A stretch of 64,000 nt of DNA from contig NC_062259.1 of the NCBI RefSeq assembly GCF_905475465.1, positions 8,938,501 to 9,002,500 on the forward strand, in the 5' to 3' direction. This stretch comes from Pieris napi (Eukaryota > Arthropoda > Insecta > Lepidoptera > Pieridae). The position numbers were made by a program, and so were the translations under genes. Below, one piece after another: positions 22,905-35,469 of this stretch; the first letter of the stretch is position 1; each line of letters opens with the position of its first letter. A model generated the notes under the pieces. The model was not told where the DNA came from and did not search any database. It saw nothing but the letters and a program-made list of their open reading frames with translations.

Positions 22905-24430
22905 TTATATACTATAATTGAGGATAAAGTTTGAATTGTAAGCTATCTCGTAGTGACAAAATTAATAAAACACATCTTAATTGGCGTTGTGCAAATAAAA
23001 AAGAGAATTTAGCGGTGAATAAAACTAAAAGATAATTTAAAAAATCACACATTCCACACCACTTCTGTTCCAAGTTGAATTCAGAGCCCGCGTTTGACTT
23101 ACGAGGCGGTTCTAAATAACTGCCGGCCACTCATTACATTCTCCATCGCTATTTGCATATCTATTGGAATATCCAGACCCAACCGTGTGTGTTTAGAGTG
23201 TGATGTATGCTCCTTCGGTGCTAAATGAATTCCCTGTCAAACACTATTGTTTTATTTTGCAATATTTAAATACGAGGTGTAAACGATTGTCAGAACGAGA
23301 CGATAAACTTCGCGAAAGACTATTACGTAAATCTGTATGAATTATGAATCGGTTTTTTATTTTGCTCTTACTTATTACATGAGGAATTAATAGGCGGTTC
23401 CTTTAATAATCTTCTAGGATACTTTTCGTAGTAGCTTGTACCTGAAGTTATAATAATATAGTTGATGAATAGAATATTATTTTTATTTCACATCCTAAAA
23501 CAACAGCTTAAAGAAAGCCCGCTTTTTTTTAAACCACGCGCTACCGACAGCGTTCAATGGCACCGATTTTCAAAACACTCGATGTGAAAAAAATTAAACT
23601 TCAAGAGGCGAGCGGTCTCATTTTGGTGAGGGAAAAAATTTAAAATACGGCACCAAATGGTCCTTCAATAAAATCTGTTGGATTTCGTCTTTATTTTCGA
23701 AATTAAAAGGTAACAGTTCTTGGAAGTTATCGGTCTGTTTTCTCACGAGGCAGTAAATAAAGACATACGCCCGGGTTTGATAGAGTTACCAGTAATAAAT
23801 CGTTGATTATAGGGTAAGCGTCGTCGGGCTGTAAACGTATATAATATGTTTTATGACGCATATAAATGCACTCGTATATGTATGGTTCGATGTATTTTGA
23901 AAGGTTTTTGTTTAGTTTTGCAAAATTATAGTCGCTGCCATGAAATCTCTTACCACAATTATAAACACTTCATTTCACATAAAATTATGTAACAGACTTC
24001 TTTAATTAGCGAACTATTCCAGGCAACTTGAAAAAAGATAACCTACCTAAAACTTTAAGTGCGAAAATTACAAGCTACACTAATGTTGCCCCAGTAGAAT
24101 GCTATGCAATAAATAACAATAATGTTAGAAGCACCTGACGTGATTTTCCATCTCAGTTACTTAGTACAGAGATCGGAGTAGCTTGACCCATACATATCGA
24201 GCAATAAAAGATATTGTGCTAAAGTATATTAAATATCAGTCAGAGAAAGGCAAAGGATGCCTTTATGATGTGGAGCTAAAAACGAATGCCATGAATAGCG
24301 TGGAAAGCGAAGCTCACCAATATCACCATCACTCGCCGGACTCGCCTGTCTACCATATGTCGGCAACGAATTTACATATTGCCATACTATGCTCCGAGTC
24401 GATGTGAACTTGGAGAAATTGATCGTGGTT
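22905..24430. other. gene-free stretch
   Basis: 23515-23830 is unique-looking and mildly GC-richer, with no frame that suggests a protein. The short frames at 24183-24549 show no recognised domain. Confidence 0.35.
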
Positions 24431-24434
24431 GGTA

Positions 24435-25331
24435 CGTGGGTAACACTGAAAATGTTTAGAACTGGCCAGCTAGAAACATTGCTAATAAAAACTTTTTTGA
24501 ATATAATTTTAGAACTCTTTGGTAACCTAATGTAGTAGGTATATTGCATTCATTTGTCATTTGTTTTTGTGAATTGGCGGCAAATCTAAAACTTTTGTTA
24601 CACTTGAACATTAACCAAACGCGAGAAAATTTTCTGTCAATGATTTATTATGACTTTCGTTGTGGGCTTACTCTTTAACAAAGCTATGATAGTCTGCGAT
24701 TAGCATTTCTTAATGAAGCCCCATCTCGTGCCACTATTTATTGGTGTAACGAGTTTAAGCGTGGACGTGGCACTCTCAATGATGATCCGCGTGAGTGATG
24801 TCCTTTAACAGTGACTACTGAAGTAACATCAGTGCTGTGCAACGCATGATAGAGGAAGATAAGAGAGTGACCTATCAGCAGATACGGGCAAGCCTAGGCA
24901 TTGGTATGAGTCGAGTTCAAAAAATATTACACGAACATTTAGGCGTCAGGAAGCTTTTTACCAGATGGATTCCCCATACTTCAACCGACGACCAGAGACA
25001 CCATATTAGATAAGTTCAACGGCGGTGATTCAAATTCTGTATTTGACATCGTCACAGATGACGAAAGCTGGATATATTGCTACGAACCCAAAACTAAAGA
25101 TATAATTCTAGGTATTCGCTTTAAGAGCCCTGAAGATGCGGTGAAAGCGTACAAAAATGGCATAGAAAAGACCCCTAAGGAAGAATGGGCCCACTGCTTT
25201 TCTCAGTAGTTCCATCGAATGCGACGATGTGTAGAGAGGAACGGAGATTACTTCGAAAAACAATAAAAGTATTGGCAACTTTCTACATTAAGCCGTTTTT
25301 CATTTTCTAAACATTTTCAGTGTTACCTAGG
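24435..25331 (+). mobile_element. mariner transposon, internally deleted
   Basis: Near-perfect terminal inverted repeats (GGGTAACACTGAAAATGTTT at the left; TTTTCAGTGTTACC at the right) are each bounded by TA (24433-24434, 25332-25333), the mariner target duplication. The length is about 0.9 kb against roughly 1.3 kb for complete mariners. The missing sequence is the middle of the transposase. Confidence 0.85.
24615..25265 (+). pseudogene. mariner transposase, frameshifted and missing its middle
   Basis: In order, the fragments are: DFRCGLTL (N-terminal helix-turn-helix region), NEAPSRATIYWCNEFKRGRG, MIEEDKRVTYQQIRASLGIG, MSRVQKILHEHLGVRKL, TRWIPH, then DIVTDDESWIYCYEP across frame changes. 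The last corresponds to the first part of the mariner catalytic DD34D triad (the usual 'GDESW' block). The sequence then jumps near 25105 directly to the C-terminal block GIRFKSPEDAVKAYKNGIEK, ..EEWAHCFSQ and RCVERNGDYFEKQ. The second and third catalytic aspartates lie in the deleted part. Stops and frameshifts confirm it is dead. It could only have been mobilised by an enzyme supplied elsewhere. Confidence 0.85.
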
Positions 25332-25337
25332 TAACAC

Positions 25338-25480
25338 AAAAGGCAAAAGATCACGGGGCCGTTCACCAACCAGATGGACCGTTCAATTGAAAGACTCAAA
25401 ACTATACACTGTTATAAGAGAGGCACTGGACAGAAACTGGTGGCAACCCATTGTCTGTTCCAGATGCTTCAAACTCATAG
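25338..25480 (+). mobile_element. non-LTR RT C-terminal fragment (family V), copy 2
   Basis: It encodes KRSRGRSPTRWTVQLK and VIREALDRNWWQPIV directly after the mariner right end. It is the same family as 19140-19330, and the mariner seems to have landed in this retroelement relic. A decayed SINE-like head (CATACCTTCGAACCCTGGCT) follows at 25480-25505. Confidence 0.55.
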
Positions 25481-25505
25481 TCATACCTTCGAACCCTGGC
25501 TGTTT

Positions 25506-26850
25506 GCAATTAATTACTCTGTACAACATTAGGAAATTGACACGTACCAATAATACAAAACACTGAACGTGGATCACCTACTTGGCTATAAAGAAAAAAT
25601 ATCAAGGAAACATACATAGAAAAGAAAAGAAATAAGAGTCGAAAAACAAGTGAAGTAGCGGCAGTATTTTTTTAAACAAAACACTAACATTTTCAGCTCG
25701 GTTTTTTGAAATATAGATTTGGAATCTATGCAATTTTATACAGAAAAAGCTGAACTTGGAGTTCGGGTTAGGTGTGAATATCTCAATTTAGCTTCGAAGA
25801 GTGCAGGTGCTGCGAACAAAGCACTTTTTGTTTCACTGTATTCGGTTAATAGAATAGGTGCTAAATGTAACCTCACGGCGTCGTGTTAACGTCGTGGTAA
25901 TTGAAAAGTGTTTGGAATCTTTATTGGTTTGTTTCAAATAACTGAAATGGAATACAAGAAAATCAACGAAAAGTAGAAATTCGGATTTGTCGATGCTGTT
26001 GTTTAGAATCGATTTGCTAACTATTGTGTTACAAATACTCTTGGTTCCTGGTTTCGTTAAGTCAAGTTATCTATTTCAGAAGGAACAAAATTAGTAAAAC
26101 AAGAAATAAATTTGTAAGCTTTGGCTCTTTAATCATAATTTCCTCGCTATATTTTGATATGTATTTTTAGTATTCGCTTTATAATACTAGTTTAATTAAT
26201 AGGTTATTTAATAAGATCTTGAATAGAATCTTAACCTACTTTTCACTCCAAATGATGTTAAAGGTTCTTTAAAGCAAAGATATCTTAGTTTTATTTAATA
26301 TGTAAACTTGGGGCTTTTACGCTTCAAACATCTTTTTGCTTATATTCTATAGTCCTATGGAATGCATATAAATTATTTATAATATGGGTCAAGGGACTGA
26401 AAAAAAAGTTTCACTTGTAATTAAAATTCAATTATGGGTGATTACAGTAATTAATTATTCATGTTAATTCAAGAGCTCTATTTAAAACTAATAAAGACTA
26501 AACAATATTAGACTCTGTCAAACTAGCAAACACCTGATGACAAGGTGCAACATTATGTTAAGTCAAAGACATTTAAGTATGACTCTAACCTCTTTCGGCC
26601 AAAATTCAAGAATGGATTAGTGTCCTATGTTGGGCCATAGTCACGATGTTTAAAGATTGATAGATATTAATGGTAACAATTAATCTGAAGTTTAAGTTTT
26701 ATAAGATAAAATGGTAAAACAAAAATAATATTTTTTTGAGTGGAATCTCGCTGTTGGCCTTGAGGCCTTTTTCAGCTCGGGCTGTTTTTATTATTAATTA
26801 ATATTTTTAGGACATAATGCAGGTTGGCGTTCGGTTTTGCTTTGCCTGCA
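25506..26850. other. AT-rich stretch, nothing recognised
   Basis: A word resembling the SINE end (GATCACCTACTTGGCTATAA) is at about 25573. Otherwise no gene or repeat is recognised. Confidence 0.35.
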
Positions 26851-26854
26851 TATG

Positions 26855-27220
26855 TGAGCAGTGTCGGGGTGACGGATTGAGCGTGCGGTTCTCATTATTT
26901 TCAAATTCAAATTTAGAATAGAATGACTTAGAATAAGTGATACCTGTATCTTATGTTCCAAATAAACATATTATTATATATTTTCTTCTTATTATTATTA
27001 TTAATTCTTATTATATATTTATTTCTTATTTTATTTAACCCCGGCTGAGCACCAAAAGACTTTTCTGTCTATGTGCGAATGTAACACTCGCTCGTATGAT
27101 GAAGAAAAATAACGTGAGGAAGACAGAGGAGGTCGATTGCTTTTTTTACTAGGCAAGTACAGCCTCAAAAGAAGCAAATGATCACGATACACCTACTTAG
27201 AAGCCAATGCCAAGGGTTGT
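26855..27220 (+). mobile_element. decayed SINE split by a retroelement tail with (TTA)n
   Basis: A head (GAGCAGTGTCGGGGTGACGG, GAGCGTGCGGTTCTCAT) and a body (CCCCGGCTGAGCACCAAAAG, TCTATGTGCGAATGTAACAC) are separated by about 150 bases. The insert holds GAATAAGTGATACCTGTATC, TTATGTTCCAAATAAACATA and a TTA/TTC-rich run. The same tail word occurs at 61044-61080, so it is a separate retroelement 3' end. Confidence 0.5.
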
Positions 27221-27224
27221 AAAA

Positions 27225-28895
27225 AACAAATAAAAATGTGTTTATTCATTTGACAAAAATTAATTATAATGTGTAAGATTTGGGAACCCTTTTAAGTAAA
27301 ATAATACCTGTCTGTGTCAGGGTTCCCAGTTCTTCCATAACAAAGTTAATTACACTGTATATGTAAGTACATATCAGGTCTCAGAAGCATCTCCAACACT
27401 GCGTAACATCATAAGACCGTCCTTTAATCATATTTTTAGATATTAAGCAGCCTATTTAATTTATTATAGATATAGTCTGGCGAAGTCAGTCCTTACGGTC
27501 TGACCGACGACCGCATCTCTATTTCTTTTTAGCAACGGCCTACTATCATACCAGCGAGAGCGAGCTGAGATGATAAAGCTCTGTCCATGGGAATCTGTAT
27601 GGCCGGAATAGCACCTTTAAAAGAGCCCAATGTCCTAGCTCTTATTCCAAAAAATATGTTTTACCGGCCGCTCTCCATATATTAATACAATATGTTAGTA
27701 CGGACTGAGCTAATGATATGTTAATTCTTGTTAAATATTTGATGTTACGTGTCGCAAAATTTTAAAAATGTAAGTTCATTTTTTTCATCTACCAGTCTGG
27801 ACTCTTCATGGGGATACCATGATAGTCATTCGTCTATATGAATCGTCGTCTAAATGAATGCCTAAATATTTGTTGTTTGTTTACTTTTATTTAACAATAA
27901 ACTTTCTCAATAATTCTTCTTCTATTTCTTTGAAAACAGCTTTACAGGGAAATTGTTAAGAAGCTTTATGTCTGATAGTCGTCTATCATCTTATTATAAA
28001 CGTCTAGTTTATAATGATAGTATTACTTCATTATAATACCTTTCTTTATATGAAACATTTAACATATTTTACTAACCAGAGGTAAAAAAATATCCTTAGG
28101 TACTTTTGTAAAATAAAAACCCCAACCATGTTTGACTATTGACATACGAAAGCGATAATAACCTAACGAAGCCGTAAGCTAATTATATCGTTAATAATTG
28201 AATAATAAAAATTATAACTTATTTAATTAAGCTAGCATTCACAAACTCTAAACGTTTAAAATACACTCACAAATACACTCATTCACAGTATCTGTAATAT
28301 GTTAGGTAACTTGTTATAATATTACAGTTGAACTGCATTTTGTCACCCCTTGCTTATAATAAGACGGCACATGCAGTATGTCGGGGTGTGGAGTGAAAGT
28401 CATCCGATGCGACCGCTCTTTGATCCGCCGCCCTTTGGTAACATGAGCGCAAAATGTCCACCTATCTTCAGTACCAAAGTGTTGATATTTCAAACACGTA
28501 CTGTAGAATGAGTAACAAATGTTGTTGTTATTTCTTAATAGGTTTTAAATGTCACAAAAGTATGGCGTTAGCGGAATATAAACGTGCATAAAATCGACAC
28601 TTATTAATTCATATTGGTAGGTCTTAATTTACAAGGAGTTCCTGAATCAAGAGCATATATGACGAAAAGCAATAAACCTTAAAAAAATAACCTTTTTACC
28701 ATGTTTTTTGAACTGACTTATTAATGAAGAGTTTTACAGAAGTAACGGCAGCAAGTACACCGACTGACTTATAGAATATCGCTGGCCACTGCTGCGAAGG
28801 ACTCGATTGATCTCTCGAGTTCTTAAAATAACACATTTTGATGCAAGTATTGGTTGTCCGCTTTTTAAATGGCATTTGATATGACTTTAATATGT
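27225..28895. other. gene-free stretch
   Basis: 27495-27690 and 28370-28470 are mildly GC-richer and unique-looking. The word GGGTTCCCA / TGGGAACCC occurs as an inverted pair (27275 and 27323) and again at about 37420, suggesting a small unassigned repeat. Confidence 0.35.
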
Positions 28896-28901
28896 TTTAT
28901 A

Positions 28902-28995
28902 GAACAGGAGGATCAGGTGATGTTAACTAATGTCACTCAATGGCAGACGACTCATGCGTTGCGGCCTTTAAAGAATTGATACGCTCTGTACAATA
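28902..28995 (+). mobile_element. family G retroelement fragment
   Basis: CAGGAGGATCAGGTGATGTT, CTCATGCGTTGCGGCCTTTA and AAGAATTGATACGCTCTG keep the family order in a short piece. Confidence 0.6.
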
Positions 28996-29389
28996 TATTG
29001 TCCAATCCAATATAGTTTTGGCATACGACCATGACAAAGTGTTCCCTAATTTTCACGGCAACTTCTGTGTACTGACATTCATAGACGTCTTGGACATTTC
29101 ATTATCAATAATTGCTATTTGCCGGATGCTGTACGTGTATAGAATATAAACATCAGGTTGTAAAAATAACTTTGTATAATTAATAAATGCTTTCAATTTG
29201 TCTTCCAGAGATACTTATATACGTCTTAATGATGTGTTGATACGAAAAAAAAGGTAACCTGATCAAAACTCCGTAATCATTACTCATTTTACAATTAAAA
29301 CAAGGTAAATTCAATTTATGTTTAACACGAAAAGCAGCTGGTGTGAATGTCACTACGAAGCGACGGTATGCATATTGATTAAATATTAA

Positions 29390-29920
29390 TAATCCGGTCA
29401 AATTAGACTAAAAAATAGGGGTAAGGTTACTATAATTCGCACTTGGCTGAATATTGGTAGGATTGCTCAATACACTATTACAAAGGAAATGTGAAAAGTC
29501 CTCATCGATCCGGCACGTGCAAAAAAATTTACTCCGGGTCAAAGATCACAAAAATGGGTTTTTCGCGATTTTCAGCAAAATGGTAAGTTTTATCATAAAA
29601 TTAGTTTCGACAAAAATTGTAGATCAGATAATTATCTATAAAAAATGTCTAAATACTTTTTTTCCTAAGAGCCACCGTTTTTGAGATATCACTATTCGAA
29701 AAGTTGAAAGAGTTGTAATCGTCATAATATACATTACCATTTTGCTGAAAATCGCGAAAAACCCATTTTTGTGATCTTTGAGCCGGAGTAAATTTTTTTG
29801 CACGTGCCGGATCGATGAGGACTTTTCACATTTCCTTTATAATAGTGTATTGAGCAATCCTACCAATATTCAGCCAAGTGCGAATTATAGTAACCTTGGA
29901 TGTCTAAATTGACCGGATTA
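29390..29920. mobile_element. 531-bp palindromic MITE with long terminal inverted repeats
   Basis: It starts TAATCCGGTCAAATTAGAC and ends GTCTAAATTGACCGGATTA, flanked by TAA on each side (29387-29389, 29921-29923). Inside, arms of more than 170 bases (about 29428-29595 and 29730-29895) are inverted copies with only a few differences (e.g. CACTTGGCTGAATATTGGTA, GATCCGGCACGTGCAAAAAA, GGGTTTTTCGCGATTTTCAG). The loop is about 130 bases. The TAA duplication fits a Harbinger-like origin. It is non-coding; transcription would give a long dsRNA hairpin. Confidence 0.8.
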
Positions 29921-29924
29921 TAAG

Positions 29925-30900
29925 GAAAACTTGAAATTAGCAAAAAATACAAATGTTTATGTTCACAATATTTACTCGATCGTGAACATGAAATGCTTGC
30001 CTTGAGGACAATATAAGCCTAGTGGCAGAGTTGAATTATGGTTCTATGTGCGCAGTTAACACCTGCTCATCAAATAAGGATACAGTTACGTCTATGACCA
30101 CTAAGGATAAGGAAAGTTGATTTTATTCTGCTATATATCCTATTAGGCATAAGAAAAAGTCTAATCTAGAATAAACAACCTAAGACCTGAAGTTTATAAC
30201 TCCGTCGCTCATTTAGTCCAATATATTTATGGAGTAATGTTGGTGTGAAGCCTGCAAAAAACAAAACATTTGAACAACTGCAAAAATAACATTACTTGTG
30301 GTTTGATTTTAAATATCGAATAATAATTTTACTATTTTTGCCACACAAGTCAATCCTCTCCACTCCATGATGTTAAAAGACTATTCTATTATATTTTATT
30401 TCTAAACAATAATTTTTGTGGTCCTAGTTTGCTTCTGCTATATATTTGAGGTAATTAATGTGCTAAAACTGATGAGTGGTCATTAAATTTTCAAACAGCT
30501 GCTGAATTTTAACATCCTTTACAATCTTGTCGATACTACTTTTAATTCAAACATGTTTTTACACAACTGTAGAAGGCAGTCGACAATTGATATTAATTTC
30601 ATGAAGGTGAACTGAACGGAAAAAGTCAGTGATCAAATGGTAACAAGATAGCCATGTTTTTGCTCCAATCCGGATTAGATCACGATTATTTAACTTCATT
30701 TAAGGAAGTTGTACGTGTCTGCGTGGTGCTAAGATGGTGCAGCCATTTGTTAAGCTTAGAATTATTGTTAATTTATATGAATGGACGACCAGTGAGTTAC
30801 TTTTAGGTGGTACGCTTTTTGTATAATAATCATTTGACAAAGTTTGCTTCCAAATGGCATAGGCACTTGTTTAAGGCCAGCGCAGATAATATGGGTAAAA
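29925..30900. other. gene-free stretch with a decayed SINE
   Basis: 30005-30200 has SINE-like words in order (AAGCCTAGTGGCAGAG, TATGTGCGCAGTTAACACCT, CCTATTAGGCATAAG, CCTAAGACCTGAAG) but is heavily decayed. The rest is AT-rich with nothing recognised. Confidence 0.35.
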
Positions 30901-30904
30901 TAAA

Positions 30905-31265
30905 AAAGGCTTTTTATTTCTTGCAAAAGAACAAAGTAAACTTAATCCTATTATATATATATATATATACCTACTTTTTTTTTAAAGAAAATTAATTACA
31001 CAATGTTTGTTTTTTTCCTATTTTTATATCTATTTCCAAGGATCTCCAGGTAACTCAGTTTTGGGTGAGTTACATCCAGCTCTCGCCAGCCGTTTTTGTA
31101 ATGTCGTCCGCCCATCTCGAGAGCGGTCCACACCGGGTCTCCCTTATAGTCCATCGATTGTCAGACAGTCTTGCCACATGCCATGCCCATTGCCCATCAC
31201 CATATAAGCTTTAGAGTTTAGAGCATACTTTAGCGCATCAGTAGCTTTAGTAACGCTTCTTATCT
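30905..31265 (-). mobile_element. non-LTR retrotransposon 3' end (RTE-like), copy 2
   Basis: It is a paralogous copy of 2125-2470, sharing CAAAAGAACAAAGTAA, TTTTGGGTGAG, AATGTCGTCCGCC, TAGTCCATCGAT and TCAGTAGCTTTAGTAACGC. On the minus strand the RT C-terminal code is badly broken. A (TA)n and T run at 30953-31020 is extra relative to copy 1. Confidence 0.65.
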
Positions 31266-31594
31266 TTGTGTGTCTTATTTTGTGAATTTTTCTCTTATAT
31301 TGGTATACAGTATTAATAATAGAAGTTGACCTTTCCTCTCATTACGGAATTCAGTCATGAGAATTGAAACAAACCACGAAACGACTACACGATTAGTGTA
31401 TCTTATGGTGAATTGTCTTATATTACGTATACTTATGTGTACTGTATATTATTCATGAAATAGCAGTAGCTTATAAGTAGTTTATACTATATATGATGTA
31501 GCGCACAATATGTTCAAATATGTATATTCTTTAGTAATTGTATCACATTAATGATATGCAATTTAGAAGATTTTTCAATTTCAGACAATTTGTT

Positions 31595-31745
31595 CAGCTT
31601 CGCTTGATGCTCTTACCCAAAAAGTCGACGGCGTGTGTCAGGTACAGGAGGCTGAGCACCTACTTGCCTATTCGATTGGCTAATGATCATGAAACAGAAA
31701 TCTGAGGCCCAGATCAAAAAGGTTGTAGCGCCACTGATTTATTTT
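31595..31745 (+). mobile_element. 5'-truncated SINE
   Basis: Only the 3' half is present: CTTACCCAAAAAGTCGACGG, CGTGTGTCAGGTACAGGAGG, CTACTTGCCTATTCG, AAACAGAAATCTGAGGCCCA and GGTTGTAGCGCCACTGATTT. Confidence 0.7.
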
Positions 31746-31899
31746 ATTTATTAGCAATTTGTATCACATATCACACAGTGGATATTTATCAATATCCGAC
31801 CATAACTTTTTGATGTATCATTGTTCTACCACAGCGTCTGGTTCAATCGAAGAAGTGCTGCATATGTATGTACTCAGTTACCGCACTTATTCGCGCGTT

Positions 31900-32070
31900 T
31901 GGTCCCTTTAGCATAGCTCCTTCCAAGAGCTCAGAAGTTTCCTTGGCACTCAGGTCAGGTCATTCCCAGAGCGACCTTACGAGCCTGCTTGTTAGAAACC
32001 CACAGCCACGAATTCCAAGACTACATGGGTGACTGATTCCTCTGCGCTGAAACCGCCTCTGCACAAGGGA
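31900..32070 (-). mobile_element. non-LTR C-terminal zinc-knuckle-like fragment
   Basis: The minus strand reads LCRGGFSAEESVTHVVLEFV then AV, resembling the 'C..C..EEE-VEHVLLEC-AV' end of jockey-like elements. Further on come stops and LLSSWKEL. It is dead and truncated. Confidence 0.5.
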
Positions 32071-32079
32071 CTGAACTAC

Positions 32080-34135
32080 AAATAACCCGTAACACCCTAT
32101 CATTATTTTGAGATTAATCGTTGCGTATATCTGTATAAATAATTTAAAGAGTCCAAGAAGTCAATTAGTAATAACAATATGTATTATTAATGTATTAATG
32201 TTAATAAATACAGAAATATTTAAAGTCGACGAATACGATATTGTAAGTCGCTTAGTATTTATAAAAGCAATTCGAGTAGTCACGGTATTCTATTTTAAAC
32301 CTTATATTCTGGGCTTACGTGTTATAAGCGATCCCGTCATTCACCGGGGGCATAATTATTGTCAAATAACGAGATGAAAGCAATGGTGCCTATTTTAGGC
32401 AAATCGAGACATACGGTAGGTCTCTTTGAAAAACAAAAATTACAACGCTTTAGATGGAATTATCCAGAAAACTGAAACTTTGTTAAAAACATATTGAGGT
32501 GTGAAAAGTTAGACTTAAGGTCTTATTGGTGAAAGTTTTTTTTTTAATATCAAGAAAGGCTTATAGGCTTTTTAAGTGGTTACTTGATATTATTTACTAG
32601 AGCGTTGTCTGTGGTACGAAGGTTGTTATCACAGAGGGTTTTAGCCCTAAACTATACTTTGTAGTTGTAATCTCGCTCAACGTATAAATATTGAGTAGGT
32701 ACAGCGAAGATATAGCTAATTAAGGGCCACATTTGGGCGGTTTTTTAAGGGCGGTTAAAATTAATTTGCAAGCTAGTAGACATTGTGTATTAGTTATTGT
32801 TTCATTATAAATAAATATTTTATATATTTTTATAGATACATATCATGTTTTTAGTTACAATTGAAGAACTGTTCTGGTACTTAGTAATAATTTCTAGCTT
32901 AGCTTTAGCTTTAATAATTAATTAAAGCTGCTTATTTTAACTTTACTTAATAACAAAATATTAAGTATAAACAATAAGTATTTTTCATTACTTGAAACTC
33001 AAAGTTAGCGTTGAAACAAACCTACCAAAAATTATTAGTTTTTATTTATTCATATTAACTTACAAGCTAACGATAATCTTGAATTTCCGTAACAAATCCA
33101 AACGCTGAGTGCAACCAGCGGTCTTACCGCTCTTAAGCGCTCTCTTCCAGACAACGAGAGATAAAACATAGTTTTTTGAAGGCATTTATTTTTTTCCATG
33201 TTATGTCACGAAATAAATATTTTTCAAAATGTTTCTCATTCAATCCGCCCGTATGTAGTTATTCTAATTATTATAAATCTGTCGACGAGGCTGGGGCCTG
33301 ACATTGTGTAGTTATGTTTGTGTGAAATGAGTAAATTCACACGAACAAGTGTAAGGTATCTTAATTATAATGTTTTCGTATTTTTATTGACAACGTTCTT
33401 GAAAAAATTTGTTTACATCTGAAACGTATTTAAATAGAATATTTATTTTTGTATTTTTGCTACTAATACGCTTGAACTTTTTGACGTTACTCGAGGATGA
33501 ATTAAATTGGAGTTCGGTTTTACTTGCTCCTTGAGCAGTATTGATGACTTGAGCATGCTCTCATCCCTGAGTTTGTTGGAATCCCGGCTATGCCCTAATG
33601 GCTTTTCAATGTGGGGAATTAAAACTTGTTTGTACCCAGAAACAATATTAGGAAATTGGAGTGTCATAGACCCAAAAAGAACATAAGAAAAAAACATACT
33701 TTTGTTGCGGGTTCTACCACCGGGTTTAACTTACTATACGTAGGTATATAAAGAACCTCGCGTCGTGATATAAAAAGACATTAGGTACACTACTGCAAAT
33801 GGGTCATACACATTATATTATTGTTTTGGTCTTCTTGAATAGTTATACAACGACCATTATTCATTATATTATATATGATTATTAATTCTTACTGTTCTTG
33901 GCTTAGAAAGTTACCCTAAAAATTACAAATATTCATAAAGACAATATATAATCCTAAAGGTATTACGATAATAATGATAATAATAGATGATTGTTGATGA
34001 TGTTTTATTTAATTTCATAATAAATACCAACATATATAGGTACAACAGTTAGTAATTAAAATAAAATTCTAGATCTATTTATATTTATATGGAATCTCAT
34101 CGTACGAACTAAAGTAATTTTTAAATCGTTCCATC
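32080..34135. other. AT-rich stretch with small repeat relics
   Basis: 33105-33170 (CAACCAGCGGTCTTACCGCT..GCGCTCTCTTCCA) is a decayed copy of the 7640-7720 repeat. 33540-33670 has SINE-like words (GAGCATGCTCTCATCCCTGA, CATAGACCCAAAAAG). The 89-codon frame at 32108-32377 has no recognisable family. No gene is supported. Confidence 0.35.
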
Positions 34136-34139
34136 ATTT

Positions 34140-34270
34140 TCCCGCCGTCATCGCAATTTCATCAGGCCTAGCAAAAGGCTCCATCTAGTCCCTCGTGGCC
34201 CCGGCCACTTATCCAGTCGCTGTGTCCACTTGTCGTTTACTTGCCAATGTCCAGCCCATCGAGTAGATAA
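34140..34270 (-). mobile_element. non-LTR RT C-terminal fragment
   Basis: The minus strand encodes RWAGHWQVNDKWTQRLDKW then RGTRWSLLLGL, matching the usual 'W-GH-AR--D--WT-RL--W-PR' block of insect non-LTR reverse transcriptases. It is short, isolated and non-functional. Confidence 0.5.
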
Positions 34271-34274
34271 TGGT

Positions 34275-35460
34275 CTTAAACCCAAAAAAATATGATAACA
34301 TAAACATTATTCGTATGGTTTGAAGTGGATTTTGTACGATAAATAAGTGTGTAATAATTGTCTTCTTTCTTCATGTCATATTGATAATTTCATGAAATAA
34401 GCGGGACTGAAACTGTCACGAATTTATGGTGCTGATTTGGTAATATGCTGTAGCAAATCTGTGCACATGCATATCAAAGCAATAACATCTCTAACGATGT
34501 TATAATGTTACTATTCGATCACTAACGATGGAACGAAGCTGCTGTTGATGTTGAACGCAAATTCATGAAACTGGATATTTCACAGTGATGACGGGGCTCT
34601 TTGATTAATTCTACGATGCCTTGAAGAGTATAATTACATTATTGTACAGAGTAGACACTTTGATTAAACTATTATAATATGCAAAATCAGCTTAGTATTC
34701 CTTTGAGCCATATTTTTATTAGAATCTTTTCAATTTTAGACCTTATAACGATGGCACTATAGTTTAAAATAAAAGCCTCTTTTTGCTGGCCTGGTTTTTT
34801 AATTCCTGAAAGCCCCATACCCTATACCATTATATAGTATGAGTAGCGAATCAGCAAAAATTTACACGGTACCTATAATATTGGAATCCCTGCAAACTTT
34901 GAGAAGTGTGGTGTTAGTATACATGTAGTCATGTGTGGATCTATATTTAATTATTGTATTTAATTGTACCATATCATTATTTAATTTATAATTACATAAC
35001 CGTAAGTAGAACTAAAGTGTTAAAATATTTTATATATTTTTCTAGAAAAAAAATATCAAATGATATTCGTAATAAATGAATGAATGTTTCATAATTAAGA
35101 TGTAACCATTTTGCACTAAAATACGTATTATTTACAAATAACGAATAATTCCAGTAATTGATTTAAGCGTGTGCTATGAAATCTGACTCTCGGCATTTTT
35201 TCAAATTGCTCATCATTATTTTTTAACAATGCGCAGCGCAAATGTTTATGTTTTTTTATTGAATAGGTACACTCCGGAACTCTTGGTTAAGCACAATCGA
35301 TGTTTAACGGCGTGGAGGAATGTTATAAACTTTACTATTCAGTTGTATGTTTCCTGAACAGTATCACTCCAGACTCTCTGTACCAAAAAATGTTTTGATT
35401 CAAGACCCTAAGGTCGAAAATTAGTAGCGAATCTCTACACTTAAGTTGTTGTTTGGTTAT
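34275..35460. other. AT-rich stretch, nothing recognised
   Basis: No gene or repeat is recognised. Confidence 0.4.
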
Positions 35461-35469
35461 GGGTACACA

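Noticed and set aside
24229..24549. 106-codon minus-strand frame
   Set aside because: It crosses the left terminus of the mariner element, so it cannot be an old conserved gene; no domain is seen.
32108..32377. 89-codon frame
   Set aside because: AT-driven, with no domain, between retroelement relics.
32626..32650. TATCACAG word resembling a miR-2 family seed
   Set aside because: The rest of the sequence does not match and no hairpin surrounds it.
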